Assembly (NCBI GenBank): GCA_020846745.1
Contig: JADLDI010000087.1
Coordinates: forward strand, 1 to 64,000
Source of the DNA: Bryobacterales bacterium
GTDB lineage: Bacteria; Acidobacteriota; Terriglobia; Bryobacterales; Bryobacteraceae
Length of the DNA: 64,000 bases
Direction of reading: 5' to 3'
Of the stretch, positions 1-10,403 are shown one piece after another; position 1 is the stretch's first letter, and every line of letters starts with the position of its first letter. Position numbers and translations under genes: made by a program. Below the pieces are notes generated by a model. The model made no database searches and had not been told where the DNA came from. It saw only the letters and a program-made list of their open reading frames with translations.

Positions 1-20
1 ACGGGACTGAGAAGAAATGC

Positions 21-52
21 GGCCCGCGCCCTTACGGTTGCGGTTCTGTTTC
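21..52. repeat. Interspersed intergenic repeat, copy A
   Basis: This 32-bp GC-rich stretch (GGCCCGCGCCCTTACGGTTG onward) recurs with two substitutions at 36234-36265. Both copies lie outside genes, and similarity continues more weakly on both sides. Read on the minus strand, both encode the string PETEPQP, which reflects repeat identity and not a shared protein. The remaining sequence to 165 holds only a small hairpin (GCCCG/CGGGC) downstream of the minus-strand gene and no gene I can support. Confidence 0.65.
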
Positions 53-165
53 CGGAGCAGTGCGTGTTTGCAGTGGTTTACCGGACCCGGGGCGCGGTGC
101 TAAATCGCATTCAGCGGATTTTTTCTCACGCCCGCACGTGACGGGCTTCGAACGGGAGTGACAGG

Positions 166-2274
166 CTAGTCCTGAATCGTCATTCCGGCGTCTGTCAGCA
201 TTTTCTTCAGTGCCGCGATGCGCTGCGTATAGAACCAACCGGGGCCCGGCCCCGGAGGTAAGCGGAAGGGTGTCCCCGGGGAAAAGCGGCTGATTCGTTG
301 CCGCGCGTGCTCCGGCGTGAACGTGAAGCATCCGCCAACCGTCACCATCCAGGGACCCTGCGAGTGAATCGCTATCTCGATGGGCCGATCCAGGAATCGG
401 CGCTGCGAATGGGCAAACTGGCGGCAATTGGGGGTTGGGCACAGGCGTTCCACCTGGTCCAGATGTTCCGGTTTGAGCACCCATCCGCACCCTTGAATCA
501 GAGCGTCGACATATCCCTGATCGAGCCCAAAATCCAGCGGCGCGGCGCTTTGCCGGCCTAACCGCGCAAAGCCTTCCCAAAGCGCCTGTTCGGCGGCAGG
601 CGATCCTCCTCCTTTTAGCAGACTCAGCGCGGCACGACGGACGGACGGGTCCGCATGCGTCAGGTCGTCGATGGCCGCGCGTTCCATGCCGGGGCTCATC
701 AGCAGCGCGATGGCGCCGGTGGCGAACGTAAGCGGGCAGGATGGCTGAGCTTTGCGAGCTTCAGCCAGTAAGCGCGAGGCATATGCGGGGTCGACACGAA
801 AGAGATAAGCCGCGACGCCGCCGGAACACATGGCGCGCGGATTGCGGTTCAAAAAGGGGCCAATGCGCGGGAGCGCGGCATCCGACGCATACCGTCCCAG
901 GAGCGCTCCGGCGAACCCGTTCGTTTCCACCATGGGTATCAGCGCGTCCTCCAGTTCCGGTAAACGACCGTCGTCAAGGAACATGAACTCGTAGGGCGCC
1001 GGACCGCGCGGGTCGCCAAGGTCCCCGTGCTTAATCCGGTCGATCACGATGCGCCGTGCCGCCGCCGGATTCAGCTCCATCAGGTGCTCGATGGCCGCAT
1101 CCTGCGCACGCCCCGTTTTGGCGGCCACCACTGTCAGGCCTGGCTCGAGGTCCGGCCCACCGATCGCCGGCCATGCCATCAGCAACCGCCATTGAACCTC
1201 TTGCGGAAGGTTGGCAAACTCCGCAACCAGTAAGCTCCGGACCTCACTTCTGATCGCCGGCGCCGCCTCGGAGAACAAGGCTTCAAGCGACACCGCGCGC
1301 GCCCGGCCGCGCTTTCGTGGAACGGCCTGCGCCAGCTTCGCGTTGTACTGCTCCTGAATGGGCTTAAAGCGCTCCATGTACCGCCGGTCCTCTTCCATCC
1401 AACGCTTGAGCGCTTGAGAGTCGTTCTGCGGCATCGGCTCCCCCCGCGGACCGAACCGGCGCGCGTACTCGATCTGCATCAACGTGCCGAGCCAGTAAAG
1501 GGTGACCGGAAAGCCGGGCGCGTCGATGGCCTGCTCCATGGCGGCGATCACCTCGGGGCGATGCGGCGATGCAAGCAACCCGGCCCGAAGGTCCTGCTGT
1601 GCCGCTTGCGGCCCGTTCTCAAACAGCCTCACCAGGTGGGGCACCGCTTCCACAGTCTCGAGGAAACGGAGTGTCCGGGCAGCACGAAGAACCGGTTCGG
1701 GATCGCGGTTGTCCTCAGTAGGACCCAGCGCTGCCAGGGCCGTCTTCAACTGCTGCTCTTGCCAGCCGGGTTCAGGCGCGACGATCTCAATGGCGACCCA
1801 GTTCGAAACCAGCTTAACCGGCTCGGGCTTCGCGCCGGCGCGAAACACCCTGGCCGACTCGGCACGCACGCGATAGGCGCCGGGCTTGCTGAAGGAGACC
1901 CAGTCGTTCAGAATGCCGTCGACAATTAACGCCTCAGGGCCGAGCGCGGATTGAAACGGCGGCCGCCCCATGCCGCCACCGACCAGCGTGCCACTGTCGA
2001 ACAGCGGATCGCGCGCGCCTGGGGATGACTCGGCGGTGAACCGGTCATACTCCGGGTCGCGCACATACCTGCGATCCATGCCTGTGCTGAATACGCGGTA
2101 CCGCCCTTGAGCAGTCGTCTGAAAGCGCAGTTGCAGGTCGATCTGCTCGCCCATCCGGAACCGCGTCCTGTTCTGCTTGACGGTGAGGGTTAAGGTGAGG
2201 TCGGCGAGAGGCTGTGCGGCAGCGGCGTCCCCTGCGGACAGCAACAGAAGACAAACAGCGACGCTGCGATGCAC
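166..2274 (-). CDS. Secreted protein with HEAT-like helical repeats, function unknown
   Basis: A 702-residue protein starting at a GTG, with an N-terminal signal peptide (VAVCLLLLSAGDAAAAQ, cleavage near residue 20). Residues about 25-165 look like a beta-rich domain, followed by a long alanine/leucine/arginine-rich helical region with HEAT-type periodicity (for example DLTHADPSVRRAALSLL near residue 540). The last 100 residues contain several cysteines and a CFTFTPEH segment. No catalytic motif is visible. It is followed by no gene within the window and is separated from the next upstream gene by 33 bp. I do not recognise the family; an extracytoplasmic binding or scaffold role is a guess. 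Confidence 0.75.
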   Translation of the reverse strand: MHRSVAVCLLLLSAGDAAAAQPLADLTLTLTVKQNRTRFRMGEQIDLQLRFQTTAQGRYRVFSTGMDRRYVRDPEYDRFTAESSPGARDPLFDSGTLVGGGMGRPPFQSALGPEALIVDGILNDWVSFSKPGAYRVRAESARVFRAGAKPEPVKLVSNWVAIEIVAPEPGWQEQQLKTALAALGPTEDNRDPEPVLRAARTLRFLETVEAVPHLVRLFENGPQAAQQDLRAGLLASPHRPEVIAAMEQAIDAPGFPVTLYWLGTLMQIEYARRFGPRGEPMPQNDSQALKRWMEEDRRYMERFKPIQEQYNAKLAQAVPRKRGRARAVSLEALFSEAAPAIRSEVRSLLVAEFANLPQEVQWRLLMAWPAIGGPDLEPGLTVVAAKTGRAQDAAIEHLMELNPAAARRIVIDRIKHGDLGDPRGPAPYEFMFLDDGRLPELEDALIPMVETNGFAGALLGRYASDAALPRIGPFLNRNPRAMCSGGVAAYLFRVDPAYASRLLAEARKAQPSCPLTFATGAIALLMSPGMERAAIDDLTHADPSVRRAALSLLKGGGSPAAEQALWEGFARLGRQSAAPLDFGLDQGYVDALIQGCGWVLKPEHLDQVERLCPTPNCRQFAHSQRRFLDRPIEIAIHSQGPWMVTVGGCFTFTPEHARQRISRFSPGTPFRLPPGPGPGWFYTQRIAALKKMLTDAGMTIQD

Positions 2275-2307
2275 GGAACTACTGACGCTGTTGAACAGAG
2301 ATAAGTT

Positions 2308-3441
2308 TCAGAGCGAGAGCGAGGCGGGGGCTTCGACTCGTTTGCCTGATTTCTTATCTTCGAGGATCAGTTTGCCGCCTTCGTGGCGGATGTCGTCGAT
2401 TTGGGAGAACCCGGCGGGTACTGTCAGGTAGAACAGGAGGAAGCGGGTGCCGATTTTGGATTTGGCGGGCAGCCAGCGGAAGGCGGGGATGCCGAAGAGT
2501 TTGCCCATATCGACGGTTTCGCGGTGGGAGACGTCGAAGGGTTGGGTGCCGAATTCGAGGCCGCGCGAGAGGGCGCCGTTAGACGGGAAGTTGAGCCATT
2601 CCTGGAGCCAGGGGTATTCTTCGCGGCGGACGACATAACCGAAGGCGAGGTGGAGGTCGGGGCGGAGGGCGGCGACAAACCCGAGGCGGCGCGACTCGTC
2701 AAAAGCGCAGCCGGTGTGATCCATGGAATTAGGCGGGTTGGGGACGGCGCGCAGGTTGCGCGTTCCGCCGGCGGCCAGGGGCGCGTCGGGGTAGGTGAAG
2801 TTGACGCCCGATGCGAGCGTGTGTGGCGGAGTGCCGTCGTTGGGGCGCGTTTGGCACTTGTTGTTGACGCTGGCATAGACCAGGGTCTTTTCAGGGGTCA
2901 GGAAGGGCGCGCCGATGGTGCCGTGTTCGGCCCAGTTGGCCGGGCGGTCGAAGCCCAGCAGGCTTTCGAGTTCGCTTTCGACATAAATCACCGGTTCGCC
3001 ATCGACGATTTCGACTTTACGGCGGAAGTTCTCCTGCACGATGGGGAGAGTGGTTTTCCACTCGATGCGGAAGGTGTTGCCGTTTTTTGCGGCCGACACC
3101 TGTTCCCACGGCTGGCGGTGCGCTTCGCCATGGCCCTGGAAGCCGGCCGCCGCTTCTTCCCTGGAGGTGGGGCCGAAACCGTCGACACAGACGAAATGGC
3201 CGATGGAATCGCCGAAGCGGCCGCGGCCGCCGGTTTCGCGGGCGAGGCGGATGGGGTTCCACATGGGGTCCATTTTGGTGGGGTCGGACTTGAGGATGAG
3301 GCTGGCGAAGGCGCCGCCCTTGTTGAGGACAGTCAACGCGAGTTTGTCGTTTTCGACAATGGTCGCGGGACGCTCTTCAAACTGCGTCGCCCGCTGGGCC
3401 AGTAGCGCACCCGAAAGAACTGAGAGGGTAATTAACCGCAT
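2308..3441 (-). CDS. Secreted protein resembling aldose-1-epimerase/mutarotase-like beta-sandwich
   Basis: About 377 residues with a short signal peptide (MRLITLSVLSGALLAQ). The segments ATIVENDKLALTVLNKGGA and WNPIRLARETG resemble the start of galactose-mutarotase-like folds, in which the protein reads a ligand's 'shape' from an N-terminal sheet, but I cannot point to the catalytic His/Glu pair with confidence. A GTG directly before the chosen ATG would add one residue. The stop of the upstream amidohydrolase gene ends 3 bp before this start, so the two are probably co-transcribed. A carbohydrate-related role is inference only. Confidence 0.7.
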   Translation of the reverse strand: MRLITLSVLSGALLAQRATQFEERPATIVENDKLALTVLNKGGAFASLILKSDPTKMDPMWNPIRLARETGGRGRFGDSIGHFVCVDGFGPTSREEAAAGFQGHGEAHRQPWEQVSAAKNGNTFRIEWKTTLPIVQENFRRKVEIVDGEPVIYVESELESLLGFDRPANWAEHGTIGAPFLTPEKTLVYASVNNKCQTRPNDGTPPHTLASGVNFTYPDAPLAAGGTRNLRAVPNPPNSMDHTGCAFDESRRLGFVAALRPDLHLAFGYVVRREEYPWLQEWLNFPSNGALSRGLEFGTQPFDVSHRETVDMGKLFGIPAFRWLPAKSKIGTRFLLFYLTVPAGFSQIDDIRHEGGKLILEDKKSGKRVEAPASLSL

Positions 3442-3444
3442 CAC

Positions 3445-5196
3445 TTATTGAAACCTCACGTTATCGATCTCAAGCCAGCCCATCTCGCCGGCCGGGCGCG
3501 CGATCTCAAAGCCGAGCGAGATCAACTCGCGCGCGTTTGCCGGCAAAGGCGCTTGCACGGTCCGCCAATCGCCGGCGGCCTCGAAGGGAGCCTTCGGAAG
3601 ATTGTACGACCGAATGGCGCGCGGCCAAAACACCAGGGAGTAGGCGCCTTCGCCGCGGACGTCAAACCGCACCAGTTTGAAGGCGGATACGTCGACCGGT
3701 TCCACCGCGCCTTTCGACAGCGGCAGCCACAGTTGCGCATAGGGCGACTTCTTGATGGACATCCGCGCTTGGATGGCGAGCACGTGGCCTTGGCCGCCCG
3801 CGCGCGGCACGCGTTGAAACAACATTGCGGAATGGTTTGTGCCCTCGTCGGTCGAGTTCACGCGGAGGGTATCCAAGCTGGTGCGATCGTGTTCCAGGTC
3901 GTCGATCAGGGCAACGGCCTTGCGGGCGGGAATCGGGGTAACGCCGGGGTGCGCGATGCCGGCCTTCAGCTTGTCGCGCGGGACTTCCCTTCCGCCCAGC
4001 CACACGCGGCGCACGCGTTCCACGTCGTTGATGTTTTCGTGCGGGGCTCCCTCGATCAGGACGAGGTCGGCGAGTTTGCCGGGTTCAATCGTGCCGCGTT
4101 CGCCGTCCACATGAATTGCTTTGGCTGCGTCGCCGGTGGCGGCCGTCAGCGCTTCGAGCGGTGTCAAGCCGCCCGCGACCAGCAGTTCGAGTTCGCGCAA
4201 GGTGGAGTAGCCGTGGTAGGCGCCGGTGACGCCGGCATCGGTACCCGTCGCGATGCGCGCACCGCCCGCACGCAAGGTGGCGATATTGACCATCAGGTTT
4301 TCCCAACGCTTGCGGCGCGACGCGGTAGGTCCACGGGCGCCGCGATCGGGGCGGTCCACCCGCTTCAAGGCGGCAGGCTCCAGCACGTCTCGTAACAATG
4401 GCGCGAGCGGTCCTGACTTGTACTCGTACACGGCGAGCGTCGGCACATAGGCGGTCTTTCGCTCGCGCAGCAGTTTCACCAGTTCCGCATCGGCCGCTTT
4501 GTCACCGATGCCATGCGCGATCACATCTACGCCCGCCCGCGCCGCGATCTTCGCGCGATCGAGCGTGACGGTATGCGTCATCACCTCGACGTTCTGCTTG
4601 TGCGCCAGGTCGACGATCGCTTTGAGCGTGTCCTCGTCCATCGAGGTCATGTCCGGTTCGGACCCGTAGCGCCAACCGTCGGTGAACACTTTGATGGCGT
4701 CGGGCTTGTAGGCGAGCCAGCGGCGGGTGGCGGCTCGCGCCTCGTCAGGCGTCGTCACTTCCAATGAGAAGAAGTCGCCGCGGCCGCCTTCCGCGCCATG
4801 TCCGCCGGGCGTGGTGATGCGTGCGGCCAGGTGGAGGCGCGGACCCGCCACCGTCCCGCTGGCGATCAGCCTGCGCATTGGTTCGAACGTTTCGGGATAC
4901 GTGCCGAAGTCCGCCACCGTGGTGACTCCGCAATAGAGATAGGACTTGAGATTCTTACCCCAATCGCCGGTAAGTCCGCTGACGGCGGAGTAGGAGAGGT
5001 GTGTGTGGAGATCGAAGAAACCGGGGGTGAGGGTGTGATTATCGGCGCTGATGATCGTGGCTCCGGCCGGTATCTCTTGGGAGAGGGCGAGGATCCGTTC
5101 TCCGTCGATGACGACGTTCACTTTGCGCGGCGCGGCGCCGGTTCCGTCGACAACCAGGGCCCCGACAATCGCCGTGACGGCGGCCAGCAGAAGCAT
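3445..5196 (-). CDS. Secreted amidohydrolase with C-terminal CIA30-like domain
   Basis: 583 residues. After a hydrophobic N-terminus (MLLLAAVTAIVGALVVDGTG, which may be a signal peptide or simply the first strand) comes the amidohydrolase metal centre: HTH at residues 64-66, candidate bridging lysine K169, H208, H228 and the catalytic aspartate in ATGTDAG (D320). This is the imidazolonepropionase/prolidase-type branch, hydrolysing cyclic amides or peptides at a binuclear metal site. Residues about 455-583 form an extra beta-rich domain (FKLVRFDVRGEGAYSLVFWP, ending MGWLEIDNVRF) that resembles the CIA30/galactose-binding-like fold. Substrate is not evident. Its stop abuts the next gene, suggesting an operon. 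Confidence 0.85.
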   Translation of the reverse strand: MLLLAAVTAIVGALVVDGTGAAPRKVNVVIDGERILALSQEIPAGATIISADNHTLTPGFFDLHTHLSYSAVSGLTGDWGKNLKSYLYCGVTTVADFGTYPETFEPMRRLIASGTVAGPRLHLAARITTPGGHGAEGGRGDFFSLEVTTPDEARAATRRWLAYKPDAIKVFTDGWRYGSEPDMTSMDEDTLKAIVDLAHKQNVEVMTHTVTLDRAKIAARAGVDVIAHGIGDKAADAELVKLLRERKTAYVPTLAVYEYKSGPLAPLLRDVLEPAALKRVDRPDRGARGPTASRRKRWENLMVNIATLRAGGARIATGTDAGVTGAYHGYSTLRELELLVAGGLTPLEALTAATGDAAKAIHVDGERGTIEPGKLADLVLIEGAPHENINDVERVRRVWLGGREVPRDKLKAGIAHPGVTPIPARKAVALIDDLEHDRTSLDTLRVNSTDEGTNHSAMLFQRVPRAGGQGHVLAIQARMSIKKSPYAQLWLPLSKGAVEPVDVSAFKLVRFDVRGEGAYSLVFWPRAIRSYNLPKAPFEAAGDWRTVQAPLPANARELISLGFEIARPAGEMGWLEIDNVRFQ

Positions 5197-5324
5197 AAAC
5201 GAAGCAATGATACCGTAGCGCTATTGGGTGGATAGCGTTAGTGGGAAGGGCGTAGTGGTGAATGAGATGATACGGTGGCGCGAGTGGGTACGAAGACGGT
5301 CGAAACAACGTGGCGGCGGATTGG

Positions 5325-6707
5325 TTATTGAGTCTTCAGGAACTCGAGCAATTGGTCTTTTTGCCGAGCGGTGAGGTGAGTGGCGTAATTGTGCCCGCTA
5401 TTGGAATTGCCTTTCAGGGAGGTATCGAACTTGACGCCGACGCGTTCCGCGGCGAGGCCGGAGGTTACGAAACCGAGACTGTTCCAGTCGTAGACGTCGT
5501 AACCGCGGTAGAAGACTTTGGGACGGTCTTCGGGTTTGTTGAGGAGGTCGCGCAGGGTGGGGACGCTACCGTTGTGGAGGTAAGGGGCGCGGAGCCAGAC
5601 GCCATCGAGGGGCATATTGGCATAACCTTCGGTTTTGCGGAAATGAGTGAACTTCCAGGGATAGTTCTGGCCGATGGTGTTCATTTTCGCGGCTAATTCC
5701 GGGGTGAAGGAGTTGACGCGTTCGGGGTCGGTGCCGATGGCGGCGAGCGGTTCGACCTGGCCCGTCCGCTTTCCGCCGAAGGCGTGGCAGTCGGCACAGT
5801 GCTTGTCGTAGAGAGCCTTGCCGGCAGCGGCCTGGGATGGATCGATACGGGAGGGCGGGAAAGGGGGAGGCGGGAGGGTCCAGATCCAGTCTTCGACGCG
5901 CTTCATACCGTCGAGGTCGAGCGACTGATCAGAGGCTCCGGCGCCGATGGCAGCGCTCTTGTTGCGTTCGGAAACGAGGTTGTTGTTGCCATCCCAGTGG
6001 AGCCACAGGCCATCGCGGGGTTTCTGGTTCCAGAGGGAGGGCAAGTCGGCGGCGCCCACGGCCGTGTCTTTCGACATGTCGAAGCCGAACATTGTTTTAT
6101 AGGGGTTGAAGGTGTCGACGCGGCCGGGGCCGAGGGGTGGGCGACTATTCAGAAAAGCCAGGCGCTTCGCCTGGTCGAGAATGCCATCTTTGGTCCGCTG
6201 GATTACGAGAAGGCGGTAACCGAGAGCGTCGAGGAAGCCGAAATCAGGGTCGTCCTGCCGGATGGCGGCGAGCAGGACGTTGGCATTAAATGCAGGATCG
6301 TTGGCGCACTTGACGAGGAAGTTGAAATAACTCTGAAAGTCGAACTGGTGGGCCGGCATGCCGAGGACGATCTGCGGAGGTTGGTTAGGCTGGTCGCGGA
6401 CGGTGCCGGTGTGACAGATGGCGCAATTGAGGCCGATGAGGCGAACCTGGCGGTCGCGAATGCTGGTGCCGATGGGCCGCACCTGTCCGGATTCGTAAAC
6501 GAAGCCGAGCCGTTCGTAACCTGTGCCGGGACGGTGTGGGAGGTAGTTGGGAAAGATTTTGGGAAGCACGCGCCAGATGGAGTAAGGTATGCCGGCGCGA
6601 TCTTCGGCTCCGATGGAGCCATATTTGAAGTGGGCAAGAATATCGGAGTGGCGCTCGGGCGTGTTCTTATCGAATAGCTGCAGCCACAGGGCCAGTAACA
6701 GGACCAT
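5325..6707 (-). CDS. Di-haem c-type cytochrome, peroxidase/RoxA-like
   Basis: 460 residues with two haem c motifs, CAICH (residues 95-99) and CADCH (304-308), and a C-terminal segment (WLRAPYLHNGSVPTLRDLL) typical of the bacterial di-haem cytochrome c peroxidase/MauG/RoxA superfamily. The N-terminus (MVLLLALWLQLF) is a short export signal. I start at the ATG at 6707 because GGAGG lies 7 bp upstream; a TTG six codons earlier is less likely. It probably acts in the periplasm in electron transfer or oxidative chemistry. It lies 35 bp downstream of the LolC-like gene. The substrate cannot be read from sequence. Confidence 0.85.
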   Translation of the reverse strand: MVLLLALWLQLFDKNTPERHSDILAHFKYGSIGAEDRAGIPYSIWRVLPKIFPNYLPHRPGTGYERLGFVYESGQVRPIGTSIRDRQVRLIGLNCAICHTGTVRDQPNQPPQIVLGMPAHQFDFQSYFNFLVKCANDPAFNANVLLAAIRQDDPDFGFLDALGYRLLVIQRTKDGILDQAKRLAFLNSRPPLGPGRVDTFNPYKTMFGFDMSKDTAVGAADLPSLWNQKPRDGLWLHWDGNNNLVSERNKSAAIGAGASDQSLDLDGMKRVEDWIWTLPPPPFPPSRIDPSQAAAGKALYDKHCADCHAFGGKRTGQVEPLAAIGTDPERVNSFTPELAAKMNTIGQNYPWKFTHFRKTEGYANMPLDGVWLRAPYLHNGSVPTLRDLLNKPEDRPKVFYRGYDVYDWNSLGFVTSGLAAERVGVKFDTSLKGNSNSGHNYATHLTARQKDQLLEFLKTQ

Positions 6708-6742
6708 CGGTGAGCCTCCAACCAAGTTGTGCAGAAACGAGC

Positions 6743-7975
6743 TTACTCGTATCGCAAAGCAACCGCCGGCTGGATTCTAGTGGCAGATCGCGCGGGATAC
6801 AACGTGGCGAGGAAACTGATGAGCATCGCGATGCCGGAAATCCAGATACCGTCCACCAGCCGTGGCGCAAATGGAACGTAGCTGAGAGAATACACCGCTT
6901 CGTCGAGGTGAATCCACTGGTAGCGGTTGCCGAGATAGCTGAGGGAGTAGCCGGCGATGAGACCGAGCACGGCGCCAACGCCGCCGATGACGAGTCCCTG
7001 GAACATGAAGATGCGGGCAATCTGCGCGCGGCGTACGCCCATGGAAAGCAGCACAGCAATATCGCGGTGCTTCTCGATGACCATCATGATGAGGGAAATG
7101 AGAATGTTGAGGGCGGCCACCATCTGGATCAACCCGATGGTGATGACGGTGACCACGCGCTCCATCTTAAGCGCGCTCAGCAGTTGCTTGTTCTGCTCCA
7201 TCCAGTGGGTAGCGGCCAATTGTCCGCCAAGCGACTTCTCAGCCTGCTGGGCCACTTGGGGGGCGAGATAGACGTCGTCGAGCGTAAGTTCGATGGCGTT
7301 GGCCACATCGCCGACCGCGAGCACACGCTGGCAATCCTTGAGCGACGTGAACGCCCACATGTTATCCAAGTCGAAGAAACCGGATTCGAAGATGGCAGTG
7401 ACCCGAAAGCGGTGTTCGACTAGCTTGGGGCCGAACGGTGTCATCTCACCCTGAGGACTGAGGACCCTGACGACGGCGCCCTCAGTCATACCGATGTTGG
7501 CGGCAATGCGGGAGCCGAGGATGATGGGAGGGAAGCCGCGCTCAGGCGCCCAACCGCGAAATACGCGGCCGTTTTTCAGTTTCTTGAGGACATCCGGCAT
7601 CGGGCCGGTGTCCGGGATGCCTTTGAGGGTGCCGCCCGCGGCTTGGACGGGTCCGGTAAACATGACGGAGCCATAGAGGGCGGGCGCGGCCTGCTTTACG
7701 TGAGGGAGTTGTGCGAGTTGCCGGCTGAGTTGCCGCCAGTTGGCGATACCAGGACCGGGTTGCTTTTCGAGAATGACGACGTGGGCGGTGGCGCCCAGCA
7801 GGTTGCGCTGCAATTCCTGGCGAAAGCCGGTGTTGATGGCGAGCGCGATGATAAGAGCCATAACGCCGGCGGCGACGCCGAGCACGGAGATGACGGTGAT
7901 GATGGAGATGACGGTCTGGCGGCGGCGGGCCGTGAGATAGCGGAGGGCGATGCTCAGTTCGAAGCGGCGGTTCAC
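6743..7975 (-). CDS. LolC/LolE-type ABC transporter permease (FtsX family)
   Basis: 411 residues with the layout of lipoprotein-releasing permeases: one TM after a conserved FELSIALRYL start (about residues 20-45), a large periplasmic domain, then three C-terminal TMs with the FtsX signature (GMTEG..., then LLSMGVRRAQIARIF). LolC/E extract lipoproteins from the inner membrane with the LolD ATPase. I prefer the GTG at 7975 to a TTG at 8020: it gives the family's usual N-terminus and avoids overlapping lysS. No LolD gene is nearby, so the partner ATPase must be encoded elsewhere. Confidence 0.88.
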   Translation of the reverse strand: MNRRFELSIALRYLTARRRQTVISIITVISVLGVAAGVMALIIALAINTGFRQELQRNLLGATAHVVILEKQPGPGIANWRQLSRQLAQLPHVKQAAPALYGSVMFTGPVQAAGGTLKGIPDTGPMPDVLKKLKNGRVFRGWAPERGFPPIILGSRIAANIGMTEGAVVRVLSPQGEMTPFGPKLVEHRFRVTAIFESGFFDLDNMWAFTSLKDCQRVLAVGDVANAIELTLDDVYLAPQVAQQAEKSLGGQLAATHWMEQNKQLLSALKMERVVTVITIGLIQMVAALNILISLIMMVIEKHRDIAVLLSMGVRRAQIARIFMFQGLVIGGVGAVLGLIAGYSLSYLGNRYQWIHLDEAVYSLSYVPFAPRLVDGIWISGIAMLISFLATLYPARSATRIQPAVALRYE

Positions 7976-7982
7976 GCTGCGG

Positions 7983-9494
<1,512 letters not shown>

Positions 9495-9506
9495 AAGGGG
9501 AACTCC

Positions 9507-10280
9507 TTGAAACCTCTCATTATACGAGGCGGTTTCCCCTACAATGATGAGTTGCGATCGATTTCCATCGTAATCCCGGCTTACAACGAGGAGAAACGAC
9601 TCCCGACCACGCTCGATTCGGTATTGGCATTTGTGAATGGCCGCGAATGGGACGATATTGAAGTGTTGGTGGTGGACGACGGGTCGAAGGACCAGACGGC
9701 CGAGTTAATCGGCGAGTATGCGCGGCGGCATCCACAGGTACGGTTGTTGAAGAACCCCGGCAATCGCGGCAAGGGGTATTCGGTGCGTCACGGGATGCTG
9801 GAGGCGCGGGGCGAGTGGCGATTGTTCAGCGATGCGGACCTGTCGGCGCCGATCGAAGAATTGCCGAAACTGTTTGAAGCGGCGCAGCGCACGGGGTATG
9901 AGGTGGCGATCGGTTCACGCGCGCTCGACCGGTCGCTGATCGGGATCCACCAATCGAAGTTCCGCGAGACGGCGGGGCGATTCTTCAATGTGCTGGTGCA
10001 GGCGGGCACGGGGTTGCGGTTGTGGGATACGCAATGCGGGTTCAAGCTGTTTCGGGGGGACGTAGCGGAGCAGGTGTTCCGGCGGCAGCGGATCGAACGG
10101 TTCGGGTTCGACGTGGAAGTGCTGTTCATCGCGAGGAAATTGGGATACCGAATCGCGGAGGTTCCGGTGCGGTGGAATCACGTGGAGGGGACGAAGGTGA
10201 GCATGTTCAGCGACAGCGCGGATATGTTTCTGGATATCTGCCGGGTGCGGATGAATCAGGTGCGGGGGCAGTATCGGTAG
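9507..10280 (+). CDS. Family 2 glycosyltransferase, dolichyl-phosphate-glucose/mannose synthase-like
   Basis: 257 residues with GT2 motifs: [25 protein letters not shown] and the metal-binding FSDADLSAP, followed by GSRALDRS and [11 protein letters not shown], which are typical of DPM1/ALG5-like enzymes that transfer a sugar from a nucleotide donor to a polyprenyl phosphate at the inner membrane. No TM anchor is visible. The TTG start at 9507 has AAGGGG six bases upstream; a second TTG at 9552 would also leave the domain intact. Donor and acceptor are not determined. Confidence 0.92.
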   Translation: MKPLIIRGGFPYNDELRSISIVIPAYNEEKRLPTTLDSVLAFVNGREWDDIEVLVVDDGSKDQTAELIGEYARRHPQVRLLKNPGNRGKGYSVRHGMLEARGEWRLFSDADLSAPIEELPKLFEAAQRTGYEVAIGSRALDRSLIGIHQSKFRETAGRFFNVLVQAGTGLRLWDTQCGFKLFRGDVAEQVFRRQRIERFGFDVEVLFIARKLGYRIAEVPVRWNHVEGTKVSMFSDSADMFLDICRVRMNQVRGQYR

Positions 10281-10338
10281 GGGGCGACTTGGGACGGCGC
10301 GAATGCCCGGCGGTTGGTGAAGGAGCGGGCGGTCTGGA

Positions 10339-10377
10339 GGCCGACCGGGAGGTCGGGCCGCGAACGAGGACGTTCGC
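10339..10377. terminator. Paired hairpins between convergent genes
   Basis: Two adjacent hairpins fill the 123-bp gap between the convergent glycosyltransferase and metallohydrolase genes: GGCCGACC with GGTCGG-GCC (one bulge), then the perfect GCGAACG-AGGA-CGTTCGC at 10360-10377. No T-run follows on either strand, so any termination function is uncertain. Confidence 0.35.
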
Positions 10378-10403
10378 CCAGGGGGGTAGCTTGGGTTGGG
10401 GAA

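Noticed and set aside
61-165. Hairpin GCCCG-CACGTGA-CGGGC as a terminator
   Set aside because: On the minus strand, where the upstream gene runs, it is followed by an A-run rather than a T-run.
2383-3405. 340-codon plus-strand frame
   Set aside because: Antisense of the mutarotase-like gene with shadow-type composition and no motif.
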